This document shows positions 12,516 through 24,466 of a stretch of DNA of 57,662 nucleotides, piece by piece; position 1 is the stretch's first letter; each line of letters begins with the position of its first letter. The translations under genes were made by a program, and so were the position numbers. Origin of the DNA: Gnetum montanum (taxonomy: Eukaryota; Streptophyta; Gnetopsida; Gnetales; Gnetaceae); contig MNCI01010786.1 of the NCBI GenBank assembly GCA_015680685.1, positions 196,892 to 254,553 of the forward strand. Direction: 5' to 3'. The notes beneath the pieces are model-generated. The model made no database searches. It worked only from the letters and a program-made list of their open reading frames with translations, and was not told the DNA's origin.

Positions 12516-12960
12516 ATGTTTTCCAAAATCCATACTACTATGCTTACTGATGTTGTGTCTAATTGGATTTGGGCTAGCAATGTTCCTAGAAAATTAGCTA
12601 ATCTTGGGAGTCCTCTTGTCTATTTACAGATTTCTAGAAATGAACCATGTAAAGCCCTTCTTGATTTAAGTTCCAATGTAAACTTGATATCTCATGAGAT
12701 GTATACTACTTGGAACCTATTGTCTCTTAAGAAGAGAAATATTAGATTGGAATTGCTAAACTAGTCCATCACTATTCCATTGGAACTGGTCGAGGACATT
12801 GTAACCACTATTTATGAATGGCCTTATCATACTGATTTTCTAATAATCAAGGTTGAGAATTGTAAGGGGGACTTCTTAATCATTATGGAGAGGGCATGGC
12901 TAAGCACTATTGATGTAAGAATGATATTTCCCTAGAGATATCTAAGGAAAATACATTTGA
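12516..12960 (+). pseudogene. Decayed aspartic protease of element B
   Basis: Retropepsin-like segment. The active-site region reads LLDLSSNVNLIS, where Athila proteases normally have D-L-G-A/S-S; the catalytic Asp survives but the following Gly is Ser. LVEDIV and FLIIMERAWLSTIDV follow and correspond to the conserved distal part (normally ILGRPFL). An in-frame stop at about 12762 splits it. It matches the 52827-53113 remnant of element B2. The family cleaves Gag-Pol. Confidence 0.7.
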
Positions 12961-13261
12961 AAAGATTGAGAAGAGACAAGTTTCATGCATTGCGTACAAT
13001 GATACAAGGTGCAATTACATGTAAAAAATTTGGTTCATGAAACAAGCATCTATTTCCACATGCAAGAAATGTGCACATGACGCAGATATTCAAAGGTGTC
13101 TATACATAATAGCCACAAACACAAGAGTGCACCTAGTGGCTAACTACTAATTTTGATAGTAGCACAATGTGCATGGAACCCACTGAGTGCCTAGCATGCA
13201 CTTATGTCATATGCATGAATGAACTAGAGCAAGTTCATCACAAACTCTCTAATGATGAAAA

Positions 13262-14830
13262 CACTGATACCAATTGAGAAGAATTGGAGATCCTTGAAAA
13301 TTTTAAACAAAAGCCCCTAGAGTTGAAAACTCTACCTACTAGCTTGGAATATGCATTCTTAAAAAATGGCAAGCCAATCATACTCAATGCCAAACTTTCT
13401 CCTAAACAAAAAGAAAAATTGCTAAAAGTGGTCAACAAATACCCAACAGCCTTTACTTGGTCATAGCATGAACTCACTGGGATTGATTCATGGATATGCC
13501 AACATTACATATATAGTGATCCATCCATGAAGCCAAGGAGGGAACCACAATGATAGTTGAATCCAAAATTGAAGCAAATTATCAAAGAGGAGATTGAGAA
13601 ACTCCTTAAGATAAGGTTCATCTATCCCATTGTGAATAGTGAGTGGGTCTACTCACTGGTGATAGTGTCAAAGAGAGGTGGCAATGATGGGTTTGTATTG
13701 ACTTTAAGTTGTTAAATATGGCAACATTTAAAGGTCATTTTCCATTGTCATTCATTGATCAAGTGTTGGATACCATATCTAGTCATTACTATTACAATTT
13801 TTTGGATAATTATAGTGGCTATCACTAAATCTAGATTGCATTAAAAGATTATGTCAAAACAACATTCACAAGTCCCTAGAGAACCTTTGTATATCGCAAT
13901 ATGTCTTTTGGTCTATGGAATGCTCCTATCACTTTCCAACTCCTAGTCTTAAGCATCTTTCAGTAGCAAATAGGTAGCAGAGTGGAAGTCTTCATGGATG
14001 ACTTCTCCACTTATGATGCTACCTTCGAGCAATCCTTAGAACACCTTGAGCAAGTACTAAATAGACTTGTGGAAACAAATCTATGGCTCAATTGGCAAAA
14101 GACCCATCTCATGGTCCAAAAATGCATTATATTGGGACATCAAATTTTGTTGGAAGGGATCAAGGTAGACCCCAAAAGGATAAGAGTCATCCTAGAAATC
14201 ACCCATTAACTAGAAACTATCAAAGATGTTTAGTCATTCCTTGGACACACTAGTTACTACCAACAATTCATAGAGAATTTCTCTAAGATCACAAAATTGT
14301 TGTTTGAGCTAACAAAGAAAGATGCTCCCTTCATCTAGACCAAGAAATGTGAAAATGCATTCTAAGGCCTTAAGTAGAAGCTTGTAGAGACTCCAATTCT
14401 ATGAGCACCTGACTGGTTCAAACCATTCCATATCATGAAAAATGCATCTAATTACACCTTGGAAGCCATTCTTATGCAGTTGGATAATAAGAAACATCCA
14501 TATTACATCCACTATGCAAGTCAAAGCATTGTGGATGCACAACTAAATTACACCATCATGAAAAAAGAACTATTGGCAGTGGTGTATGCTTTAGAAAAGT
14601 TTAGGCACTATGTGCTTAGATATAAATTTTTTGTACATACTAATCACAGTGCCATCTACTTTCTCATGAACAAGCCAACAGTGAGCCCCTGTGTCATACA
14701 GTGGATGGTGATCTTACAAGAATTTGATCTTACAATGGTTGATCAAAAGGGAACTAAAAATGTGGTCACCAATCACTTGTCTTGGTCACAATGGGATAAC
14801 AAAGAGGAGGAAAGCCTACTCTCTGACTAA
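13262..14830 (+). pseudogene. Decayed reverse transcriptase and RNase H of element B
   Basis: The linker at 13262-13466 (TSLEYAFLKN, SPKQKEKLLKV, YPTAFTWS) is typical of Athila pol. RT follows: LLKIRFIYPI (about 13605), FPLSFIDQVL after a frame change, YNFLDNYSGYH (about 13795), MSFGLWNAP, then VFMDDFSTY at about 13990, the YxDD catalytic box. HLMVQKCIILGHQI and SFLGHTSYYQQFIENFSKI complete the palm and thumb. RNase H occupies about 14430-14830. Its catalytic Asp positions read Asn at KNASNY, HTNHSA and VTNHLS, while the Glu in KKELLAVVYALEKF is kept. Stops and at least two frameshifts are present. The intact domain would copy element RNA into DNA and degrade the RNA strand. Confidence 0.85.
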
Positions 14831-14999
14831 TTTTCTTATGAACTCTTCTTTGCTAGTGCAATAAATGAACAAATGCATGTAGAACCAAAATGGTACGATG
14901 ACATCCGCACTTATCTTCTCACATAGGAGATTCCACAAGATCTAGATCATAGGAAGAAATAATAGTTCCTTCATCGAGCTAAGAACTTCATGGAAATCA

Positions 15000-16190
15000 A
15001 CAAACACCTTTATAAGGTATGTGCCAATGGCCTAGTTCATTGGTGATGCAAATCAATTCATGTTCTTTAGGATGCCCAAAAAGGCCCTTGTCGAGGCCAC
15101 TATGCTGGGAGACACATGGCCAAAAAAATCTTGATGGTAGGATACTATTGGCCCATAATCTTCGAGGATTACCACCAATTTATCTAATCTTGTGAGCAAT
15201 ATCAATGAGAGGATGGAATGACCACACATGTGAAGAGTCCTCAAAAGTGGATTCAACCACTAGAACACTTTGACATATGGAGCATAGATTTCATGGATCC
15301 CATCACACCCATGTCCAATGGAAAGGCATATATAATGATCATCATTGATCATTGTACCAAATGGATAGAAGTAGCAGCCATCAGTAAGTGTACATCATCC
15401 ATTGCTACTTGATTTGTATAACAAAATGTTATGAATAGGTTTGGGATGCCATGTGCACTGATTTCTAACAACAAAACCCATTTTATATGTGCAAATTTTT
15501 GAAAATTCATGTAATTCTTGGGGTTGAACATAAATTAACAACACCTTATCATCCCCAATCCAATGATCAAGCAAAGGTAACTAACAAGAAGATTAAAAAT
15601 ATTCTAACAAGAACTATTAACAAATATAGGAGAGACTTGAGCACAAAACTCAACAATGCCCTTTGTGCTTACTACTCAACATGGAAACTCCCTATTGGCT
15701 ACTCCTCTTATGAGTTAGTGTATGAAAAACTTCCAATGTTCTCAATTCAATGTGAGCTCCATACACTCTCAAAAACTTGTGACCTAGATCTTGACCTAAT
15801 TCTAGCACAAAAAGAAAGACTAATCAACCTAAATGTGCTAGACAAAAATCGATTGGTAGCCCTATCTTGGAACGAAGTGCACAAGGCATTCAACAAAAAA
15901 CATCATGATCTTAGAATACAAAAAGTAAAATTTCAAACGAGAGATAAAATTCTCTATTAGAATCACACACACATACCTCAATGAACCAAATTCCAAACAT
16001 TGCGGGGAGGGGCCTTATATAATTTATGAAACCTTTCCTTCTGGGGCCATGATCATATACAAACTTGGAAGCCCAAAAAAAAAGCAGTTGGTCAACATCC
16101 AATAGATAAAGCCTTTCTATGAGCCAAAGCAAGACAGTGGAAGAAATACATCAATGGATGGACAACCATGCTCAATTTTTCAGATCTCCT
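15000..16190 (+). pseudogene. Decayed integrase of element B
   Basis: Integrase that would insert element cDNA. The zinc-binding N-terminus is at about 15085-15205 (GHYAGRHMAKKIL, YYWP, CEQYQ), with the last Cys read as Tyr. The core is at 15270-15760: first catalytic Asp kept in SIDFMDPI, second Asp read as Asn in ISNNKTHF, and the catalytic Glu read as Lys in SNDQAKVTNKKIK. A C-terminal beta-barrel-like piece (YIIYETF, SGAMIIYKLG, QLVNIQ) runs to about 16110 after stops. Each catalytic change is explained by G-to-A. It lies directly downstream of RNase H, the normal Gypsy order. Confidence 0.8.
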
Positions 16191-16671
16191 CCTTTCAACT
16201 CAATCATGGGGGAGATGGCCATACATGCTAATCATATCTGTGGCTCCTCAGTTTTTCTATTTTTTTTTTACACATTTTTTCTTTGTAAATTATTTATTTT
16301 ACACCTTTTTAATTTGTAAAACGTTTTTTATTTTATACCATCATTAGTACATTTAAACATTTCTGGAGTATTTTACACTTTCTTATATATTTTACTTTTC
16401 TTTAGTGTGATTTTCTAATTTTTGTTAATAAATGTGCTTTGTTCCAATATGACACAGTGGTGCTATAGCTATTGCTAATGGTGGTTTGTGATTAATGTTT
16501 TATTTACTAATGTCTAGTTTCTACATTTGAACTTTTGTACTGATGGCTAAGACATGGTTTCTTTTTCATGGAATAGGCAATGAGTCCATGACATCCACCC
16601 ATCCTTAAACTCTATGCTTTTCCTTGTTTTGAAAGTTTGAGGTTCCTTTCATTAAATAAAATTTTAATAAA
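16191..16671 (+). other. Post-integrase spacer of element B
   Basis: T-rich non-coding DNA (long T runs at 16258-16285) between integrase and the insertion point of element A. CATGGGGGAG at 16207-16216 looks like a purine tract, but no LTR follows it. No gene seen. Confidence 0.5.
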
Positions 16672-16676
16672 TTTAT
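16672..16676. other. TSD of element A, left copy
   Basis: TTTAT immediately before the LTR-initial TG. The identical TTTAT follows the 3' LTR at 26212-26216. Five bases is the usual Gypsy duplication length. Confidence 0.85.
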
Positions 16677-18414
16677 TGAAACACCACTAAATTTGGGCTA
16701 CAATGTCTTGACTGCAAATTTTCCTAAGTGTTAGAATGAGGCTGCTTTCTGCAAATTTTTCTAAGTGTTGGAACTACGCTCTCCACTACCCTAGAGCGTA
16801 GTCAGCTCAATAAATAGCATAGTCAACTTAGTAAAGAGCATAGTCAACACAAACAGTTAATTTCATAGATTTTTCTAAGTGTCAAGCCAATAGTAGCATA
16901 TTTTTCTAAGTGTTTGGACTACGTTCTCCATTGCCCAGGAGAATAGTCAAGCGTAGTTGGCATGGATGCCCAATTTTGCAGAAATTTTCTAACTGTTGAG
17001 ACTTCACTCTCCATTAGACTAGAGCATAGTCAAGCATAGATAGCATCAAGGCCCAGTTTTTTGTAGATTTTTTTTCTATATGTTGAGACTATGCTCTCCA
17101 CTACCCTAGAGCATAGTCAAGCATAGTCAACTGGAAGTTAGATTTTGCAAAAGTTTTGCTAAGTCTTGAGACTACACTCTCCACCAAACTAGAGCATAGT
17201 CTAGCATAGTCAAGCAGAAGCTAGTTTCTGCTGAAATTTTTCTAACTATTGTGACTACACTCTCCCCTAGTATAGAGCATAGTCAAGTGTAGTTATGCAG
17301 AACAACCTCCAAAGGCCTCCACAATGCAACATCAACATCCACCTCAACTCCAACACATCTTCGGCAACACATGCATCTTTTTTGCATGCCCTTTTTTCCT
17401 CAAATTGTAACTATGCTTAACCCCACTCCTAATAGTGAATAGTGTAGTCTCCAAATTTGTATTTTTTTCACTTTTCAGGTACATTGTGATCTTTTCAACA
17501 CATGCATATGCAATTGATAGTGTAGTCACAGTCTTGCACTTTCGTAGAGTCTATTAGAGCATAGCAAAGCATAACACAATTTTCCTTAGTGGAGAGCATA
17601 GTTTGGGTACATCATAGTCCCAACTATTCCATTGCCACATGGCAATTGATCCATACTTCATGCAAACCCTAATCTTATAAATACCTTGACTATTTACATT
17701 TTAGGGGTTGGCAAAGTTAAAGATCGTTGGCATTTTTGCATTTAATTAGCATTTTCATGTTCACATTTGGCATTCTTTAGGTGAAAAATATCCAAAGGCA
17801 CACTAGTGAATTGGAGAGGTAGAGTTGCATACCACAGTCCACTATAGTCCACACCACAACCCAATAGGACATCATAGCCCATGATACATCACAACGGCCA
17901 ACCCAGCAAGCACGATCACCATGGCAAGCACCAAAATTCATAGTCCAACACCACTGAGACTATGCCTATGCTCTCCACTACACTTGTTGTACACTGCATA
18001 CCTTCTCAACCCTTTTGGAGTTAATTATGCTCAACCCATTTGGGGTGGTGTTCCATTTCTCTCTCCTACATTTTCTTTGCATTTTTGCTATTTTCAATGC
18101 ATGGTCACATTACAAATACACTCAGGCAGCAATCCTTGTCTACTGGCACCCTCATTTTTACCGAAACCCTTGACTACACTTGCCCCCTCAAGCACCATGA
18201 CTATGCTCTGACACTGTCAACACCATTAACATCATGCTAGCACTTAAACACTTAGCATTATTTTGGCATTACATTAGTAACTCCTTGTTTGATTGAAAAG
18301 ACCATTCAAGACACCCTATCTTTGCTTCCAGCAGGCCCTTACATAGAGCCAAGATTAGTTATGTGTCTGTTGACCGTCGGGTGATTCCAGCCACCAACAT
18401 TTTTAGTTGTGATA
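16677..18414 (+). repeat. 5' LTR of element A
   Basis: It begins TGAAACACCACTAAATTTGG and aligns end to end with 24467-26211. The right end is set by the 3' LTR: the last 32 bases align without gaps and the terminal CA has decayed to TA here. TATAAATA at 17676-17683 is the likely promoter. The first third contains six tandem units each with a potential stem-loop (16770-17284). The TGAAACACC start is shared with solo LTR E (47219) and with the LTR starting at 57478, suggesting related families. Confidence 0.88.
16764..17290 (+). repeat. Tandem stem-loop repeats inside the element A LTR
   Basis: Six units of roughly 85-110 bases, each opening with a TTTTTCTAAGTGTTG-like run and containing two inverted arms, GACTACGCTCT and AGAGCGTAGTC, with a short CCACTA-type loop. 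Arms lie at about 16773-16803, 16917-16948, 17000-17031, 17087-17118, 17170-17201 and 17253-17283. The first pair is essentially perfect; others carry a few transitions. The same array recurs in the 3' LTR at about 24560-25060. It lies upstream of the TATA box, so it may be a U3 enhancer-like or RNA-hairpin array. Confidence 0.75.
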
Positions 18415-18418
18415 GTTT

Positions 18419-18436
18419 TGGGGGCTAGAAGGAGGG
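18419..18436 (+). other. Probable primer-binding site of element A
   Basis: TGGGGGCTAGAAGGAGGG lies four bases after the LTR end. Element D has a near match at the same place (TGGTGTTAGAAGGAGGG on the minus strand, 43797-43813), which supports a shared primer type. I do not assign the tRNA. Confidence 0.6.
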
Positions 18437-18790
18437 ATGATCCATGTCCTTCTTCACTCTCCATTGGTTTTTTCCTCACATGCTCTCTACATCCCCATTG
18501 GTGTAGATTGGACGTCGTTGTTGGTCCCTCGAGGATCCCACATAGCAACCCAAATTGCACTACTCTCCACTATATTTCTAAGTCTCTGTTCTCTGAGCAT
18601 AGAAAGCATAGTTGGTGGAAATTGTAGTTAGCATGAACTGTAGTTAGCTCTCAACGTAGAGAGCATAATCTTCACACTTGGCCATTTTTCTATAGTTTCA
18701 ACACTTAGCTATTTTTCTATAGTTTTTAGACTTAGCCATTTTTTGCAATTTGCAACCTACAGTGCTTCCTTTCAAAAATTGATTTGCACC

Positions 18791-20640
18791 ATGCATCTGG
18801 ATCAACCTTCAACATCTATGTCTAACATACGTGACAACTTTACCATCCAACAAGAGGTCGTTGTGCTCAACAAAAAATAAGACAACTTTGTTTGTGTGAA
18901 GATCTAAGTAGGGTTGCCTGTGGATCACCTTGACATGCATGCAAAATGGGACTTTAAATTAATCTATCAAGATGGATGTGAGTACATCCCATCCTCATTT
19001 GACATCATTCCACTCATAGAGTCCTATCATCGATTATTTTCCTAGCTCATCTGTGCAAATGAGCATGACATAGGGACCAACTACAAGGAATCCCTATAAG
19101 ATGAAGAAGATGATTTCAAAGCATGCTTTGAATGTGAGAGCCCCTTCCACACCATCTTTCCACAATAACTCTCTAAAACAGCCCCTCCTCAATTTAACTT
19201 ACCTTTCATGACATCATCTTAACCTACTTAGCCATCCTTGGTAGTAGTAAACATGCATGCCCAACCCTACGTTCACGTAGGAGCCATCTCTAGGCCCCAA
19301 ACGACTTAGGCATCCTATGTTCTTTCTATTTTGTCAATGCCCTCAATGTCAATCCAATCCACGCATGCATGGCTTACCCTGGTGACCATGCCTATAGCAT
19401 AGCCAATGCATCAACTGCATCATGTGGCTCTACAACTAGCAATCTAGCCCTACGTTGTACAACCAACACAATATATAGCCCAGCCAATGCAACCAGCTGG
19501 CACATCTCAAAACTTGGATTAGGTGTTCTAGCTAATCCAAAGTTTGATGAAGGAGGTTAGGAAACTCAAAGCCTCTTCCTTTAAAACCATCAAGGTGGTG
19601 TACTTTTATCAAGACAACCCTATAAGTCCTATGGTCCCACACCTAATGTTACCAACTGGAGTCCTACTACCTCAACTCACCAAGTACAATGGTGAAGGGG
19701 ACCCCAATGCACACTTGGTCACATTCAAGTTTGAGTGCCTTCTACTACAAGCTTGGTTGCATGAAATCATTTGCATCTTTTCCATGTCACTAATAGTCAA
19801 AGCCTTGGACTGGTACCATGTGCTACCCAAGACCTCTATCTCCTCTTTGAAGGACCTTTTAAGCCAGTTTCTAACGTGCTTTAGGTATAACTTGAAACCT
19901 GAAGCAACCCTAGACCAACTCATGCAAGTTAAGCAAGGCCCCCTAGAGCCTATGCCAAAATTCCTCTAATGTTGGAGTGCCTCACTAAATGAAATCCACA
20001 AGCCCATAGCAAAGACACACCTTCTGGCCATCTTCAAGGATGTAGTTAACAACTTCATCAAGTTAAAATTATACTACTTGGCCCCAAAGTCTCTAAGCCA
20101 GGACTTTGCTCAAAAGAAGAGCATAGAGGACATAGTGCAAGTCAATAAAGACTTAGCCTACATGGCCTATAGAAACTAGCATGCAAAGAAGCAAAATGCA
20201 ATAGTGGCAACGATAGCCACACTTGCCAAAGCAACCAACCAAGGCTCGATGACTAAGTAGCCCAAAGTCCCAAAGCCACTAACTCTAATACCTAGGCAAT
20301 CAACCCACCTACATTAGAAAGGGCCATAGCACAAGGTGCTCCAAGGTCCAACTTTGAGTGCAAGGACCACTCAAAGTATACCTGATTGCCACTAAAACCC
20401 TTAGAGCTACCAGCTCAACTATTGAAACCTAGGCAAATCCAGCACAAGTGAGTGTTGGAGGATGCCCACCAAAGGCATGATAGGTTATACAAGCTCCTAA
20501 GGAATCCCGCCTTAGTAACATCAAATGAGTTCCCAGTCCGACAACATTTTAGGCTGGACCAATTCTATCATTATCACCATATGTTTGGTCATAGCATGGA
20601 CTTCTTTCAGACTTTGCAAGATAATTTGCAATGAATGATA
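18791..20640 (+). pseudogene. Decayed gag of element A
   Basis: Plus-strand Gypsy gag. The start at about 18791 (MHLDQPSTSM) is tentative. The best-kept part is the capsid domain at 19544-19969: PQLTKYNGEGDPNAHLVTFK, WYHVLPKTSISSLKDLLSQF, and LMQVKQGPLEPMPKFL ending in a stop where the family continues. A later segment at about 20560-20640 reads FYHYHHMFGHSMDFFQTLQ, the histidine-containing motif found late in Tat-lineage gag in place of a classic zinc knuckle. Stops are mostly TAG or TAA at positions where Gln would fit. Gag would assemble the particle. Confidence 0.78.
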
Positions 20641-21310
20641 GATAGGGCTGAACTATAGCTCAATGAAATGAGCTAATCCAATGCGGATGAGAACACCTAC
20701 ATCATAAATGCCATCAGTGTAGGTGGCAAGTCCAAACTGGCGAAGCAACCTTTTGTGGTTTGTGTGCCTACCAACACTGCAAAGATCCCTTTGGCCTCCA
20801 CAACTTTAAGGCCCACCTTCATTGTCAAAGTTTCATCTTGGGCACCCACAACACCCTTCATGGTCAAGGTCCCATAACATTCATCCACTATGACATTAAA
20901 CTAGAACCAATCATCTACTACAACATTAAACTAGCAACAATCATCTGCTACGACGTTAAACTAGCATGTCGTATCAACAACTGCTAAGAAACTATTTGTC
21001 ATTAATATGCCACAACAAGCTAGCCCCTCACCTATCCAATGCTCAGTAGTGAGCAACGTATCAGTCTCTTCTTATTTAAAGGCTGACCCCACCAACAACA
21101 TGGGTAGATCCATAAAATGGTAATGCAAGAAGCCAAACAAGCAACTTGTAAACCAAACAACTAGGCAACAACAAGACCAAAGATCACTTGGTCTACCAAA
21201 GCCAATCCCTGTCTTTGTAGTCCTCATGATTGAAGTAAAGCCCACCACTAGTAAAACACAACCAAGCATTGAGGCTCCCAAATAGGCTAAGCAAACCAAG
21301 CCCAAGTCCC
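20641..21310 (+). other. Gag-protease linker of element A with a short tandem repeat
   Basis: Degenerate coding or linker DNA. At about 20876-20985 there are three or four copies of a unit like CATCTACTACAACATTAAACTAG(CA), related to the larger arrays at 22491-22757 and 22925-23290. No domain recognised. Confidence 0.45.
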
Positions 21311-21320
21311 CTCCATGAGA

Positions 21321-22212
21321 GATTCACCTCTTAGGCTACATGAAGGAGGTCAAGGCCAAGCTAATAGCCAAGGACAAGGACTTCACCACTACACTGGCCC
21401 AAGTCAAGTAAATTCTCAAGTAGAAAAACACAACATTAAGCTTGTATGACATGGTCATGACCTCATTGGCATACCAAGAAGCACTAGCCCAAATGTTAGC
21501 CTCCATTTCTATTATGGAGGACATCCCTAAAGATAAGAATACCATCCATGCAATGATGTTTCCCCCAACACCACAAGAATTAGGTTCAACATTCCTAGCA
21601 TTTCATGATGAGGCAATCAAGGTCAACCCCAAAGGAGGGGAGGCCACAATAACTCTAATGTTTATTAACATACATGTTGGGTAAGCAATGATCTACAAAG
21701 TGCACATTGATGATGGTGCAACAATGAACATGATATCTTACTCCATAGTTAACAAGTTAGGCCTAATAGATGAGATCAAGCCAACAAAAATCACATGCCT
21801 AAAATCCTTTAATGGATCATGCATCATTATTAGGGGCATGATAATCATAACTTTCATGGTAGGAAAGCAGTTCCCCACCTTTGTAGAATTCACCATTATA
21901 GAGGAAATGCCCAATTCTAACTTAATATTAGGTAGGCCTTGGTTGGCCCAATTATGGGTTGTGTCCTCTCCAATTCACCAGGAAATCCACCTTCCATACA
22001 AAGGTGGTGAAGTCATCATCCATAGTGATGACACTACCCCTTTGGCCATCCATAACATCAAAATGGAGCAAGTATCAATGGTTGAATTTCTTGGTGATCC
22101 ACCTATAGTGGGCAATGCCACACATAAGGCTGACATACCCAAATGAGTGGTGGAAGCTAACAACCTTCCTAGGCCCTACATGCCCCCTAATCCACATCGT
22201 AATAGGATGTAA
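21321..22212 (+). pseudogene. Retropepsin-like protease region of element A
   Basis: The longest clean coding piece in element A, open from 21688 to 22146 (152 codons). An upstream part (21442-21684) is in register apart from a TAA at 21682. The active site reads VHIDDGATMNMIS, keeping the D-x-G-A/S core. IRGMIIITFMVGKQFPTF and NLILGRPWLAQL follow, the second being the conserved ILGRPWL box of plant Gypsy proteases. The element ends its coding capacity here; RT should follow but does not. The intact enzyme would process Gag. Confidence 0.8.
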
Positions 22213-22490
22213 CTACTTAACCAAGGTACCCCCTTGTCCTGAAATGCACTAGGTGCCTGCCTACCCTTTGCTACTATGCATCATGCATTTTTTACTTTCG
22301 CTTACATTGCATTTATTTACTCATTTACATTCAGCCTACTTGCTTAGGTTACGCATCATTTCACTTTGTTTACACATTTATTTCCTTTGTTAACCTATTC
22401 ATCAACTTCGCCTACATATGAAAAACATCAAAATGCACATAAAAATCACAAAAACTACAATCCCAAAAACAAAAACTATCGCTACAACCT

Positions 22491-22757
22491 TCCATGGCCT
22501 TAAATTGGCAATGCAATGGCCCGTAATGGCCTTAAACTAGTGATGTCCTAAGATGGCCTTAAACTATCAACGCATGGCCTACCATGGCCTAAAACTAGAG
22601 TCTACAGTCTACCATGACCTTAAACTAGTAAGGCATGGCCTACCATGACCTTAAACTAGCAATGCATGGCCTGAAATGGCCTTAAACTAGCAGTTTATGC
22701 AATCCAAAATGGCCCAAACCTGCAACACATGCGGCCTAGAATGGCCTTAAACTACTA
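22491..22757 (+). repeat. Tandem array, CATGGCCTTAAACTAG-type units
   Basis: Six to seven imperfect units of about 35-40 bases, each containing a core such as ATGGCCTTAAACTAG and a second ATGGCCTACC-like half. It lies in the 3' non-coding part of element A. Confidence 0.75.
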
Positions 22758-22924
22758 CTCTGGCTGAGAACAACCCAAAACTATTACTTTTTGCATTGCT
22801 TTCCCTTCATTTATGCATTAAAACAAGTGCCTCTTAACATTGTTTTTCTAGTTGATTGTGCAGGATTTTGCAAGAACATAGCATGGCTACGCCTAGCATA
22901 TAATGCCACATCAACAAAACGAGG

Positions 22925-23290
22925 TAGGCACCGATCATCTGCTATGACATTAAACAAGCACATCTTGTCTACTATGATGTTAAACTGGAACAGATCATTC
23001 ACTATGATGCTAAACTAGCATCAACACCACACATCCACTATGATAATAAACTAGCATAGCATTCATCCACCATGACACTACACTAGCACAACTCATCCTT
23101 GGGTCATGACATTAAACTAACATAACAACTCATTCGCTATGACATTAAACTAGCATACAGTAGTTCACTAGGACTATAAACTAGCATAGCATGGTCTACT
23201 AAGACCTTAAACTAGGTTCACGGTCTGCTAGAACCTTAAACTAGTAAATCCATAATCTACCAAGACCTTAAATTGGGTTCATAGGTAGCT
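22925..23290 (+). repeat. Tandem array, CACTATGACATTAAACTAG-type units
   Basis: About ten imperfect units of 30-40 bases with the core TATGACATTAAACTAGCA. Later units drift toward ACCTTAAACTAG, linking this array to the one at 22491-22757; earlier relatives lie at 20876-20985. Confidence 0.75.
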
Positions 23291-24466
23291 ACTCATGGTT
23301 CTTTCCATCCTTCCATAAGCAAGCATCACCCTTGCCCCCTCCCCACACCATGTGGGTAGGGACACTACAATTCTAGAATGGAGCACTTGCCATTGATTCA
23401 TGGCCTTTGGATCACTCGCAACATCATCACCCCAGCACTTTTACTAGCTTCTTGAACTTGTACAACATCTTCATCCCTAGTACTTTATTTTCATTTAATT
23501 TTTTATGGTTTTTCTTATCGTCTCGGAGTTATATTTGTAGGATAAAGCCCATGGGTCATTTAGAGGCGCATCTCATCGCAACAGCAAGTTGCCACGTCAC
23601 TTCGATATGCATAATTAGACTAGCTGAGCCTCTCAAGAGTGCAAATCCCCCTCATCTTGTTATAGCCTACACACATTCCCTCCTACATCCCAATCTCATC
23701 TCATTCCCCACATAGCAAAGATTGCAGATCCTTTGATGCATACATGCTATGAATGAATGGCACCCCTTTCAAGTCGAGCCGTAGAACCCAAGGTGGATGT
23801 AACACAAGTCATCCCATGGGGAGTCTTTGGTGGTTGGTCAAAGTCCAAGTGGATGTAACATAAGTAATCCTAGAGAGGAAACACTTACAGATGTGAAGTA
23901 ATTGCATCAAGGCAAATCCAATTAGGTGGCACATAGTCCACCTAATGGAAAACATCTCACAATTAATATTTAGCAATATGTAGAACCCAAAGAAGGTTCA
24001 CCCTAGCAAAAAAATAAGCAAAAGAAAGAAAAAAAGAAAAAAGCAAAAAAACAAAAAAGGAACAGCAAAAAACATGTCCCTAAGAAAATCAACAAAGTTG
24101 CAATTGCACAACTAGTCAAATGCTAAATCCATGTTGAATGCCTCATGAGCATTACAATAAGAGGTCAAAATTTTAGGGGCAAGCCATTCTGATGCCACAA
24201 ACACTAACTCTCTCATGGGCATTTTGACAAGAGGTCATTCTACATCGTAGCACCCTATTTGCATTTTACCTCCCTTGCTATCCCTAGGGCATTACCTACA
24301 TTCTTTTCCCCCAACATACTGCTATCCAAAGCACTCTTAAGCATGGTGCAATGATGTTTGATCAACTACAGACAAGCGATGTTGGTGGAGGCTTGTTGTG
24401 GTGTTTTTTCATTCTTTGTCAGTGTCTCTCAAGCCATTCCTCTAGACATCAACAAATAGGGACCAA

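Larger units (their letters stand above)
22213..24466 (+). other. Long non-coding 3' region of element A, with tandem arrays
   Basis: About 2.25 kb with no domain. It contains two tandem arrays (22491-22757 and 22925-23290, listed separately) and an A-rich tract at about 24006-24075. It ends in AAATAGGGACCAA, a probable polypurine tract just before the 3' LTR. Tat-lineage elements are known to carry variable tandem repeats in this part. No host gene seen; frames such as 23407-23715 have no recognisable content. Confidence 0.6.

Noticed and set aside
16207-16216. CATGGGGGAG as the polypurine tract of element B
   Set aside because: No LTR follows it, and it lies just after the integrase C-terminus. 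A better tract precedes the LTR at 30626.
18339-18631. Overlapping frames on both strands around the primer site of element A
   Set aside because: They cross the LTR/internal junction and match no domain; chance frames in a higher-GC segment.
22491-23290. Regularly spaced repeats that could suggest a CRISPR array
   Set aside because: Units drift, spacers are not unique or uniform, and the setting is a plant retrotransposon 3' region.
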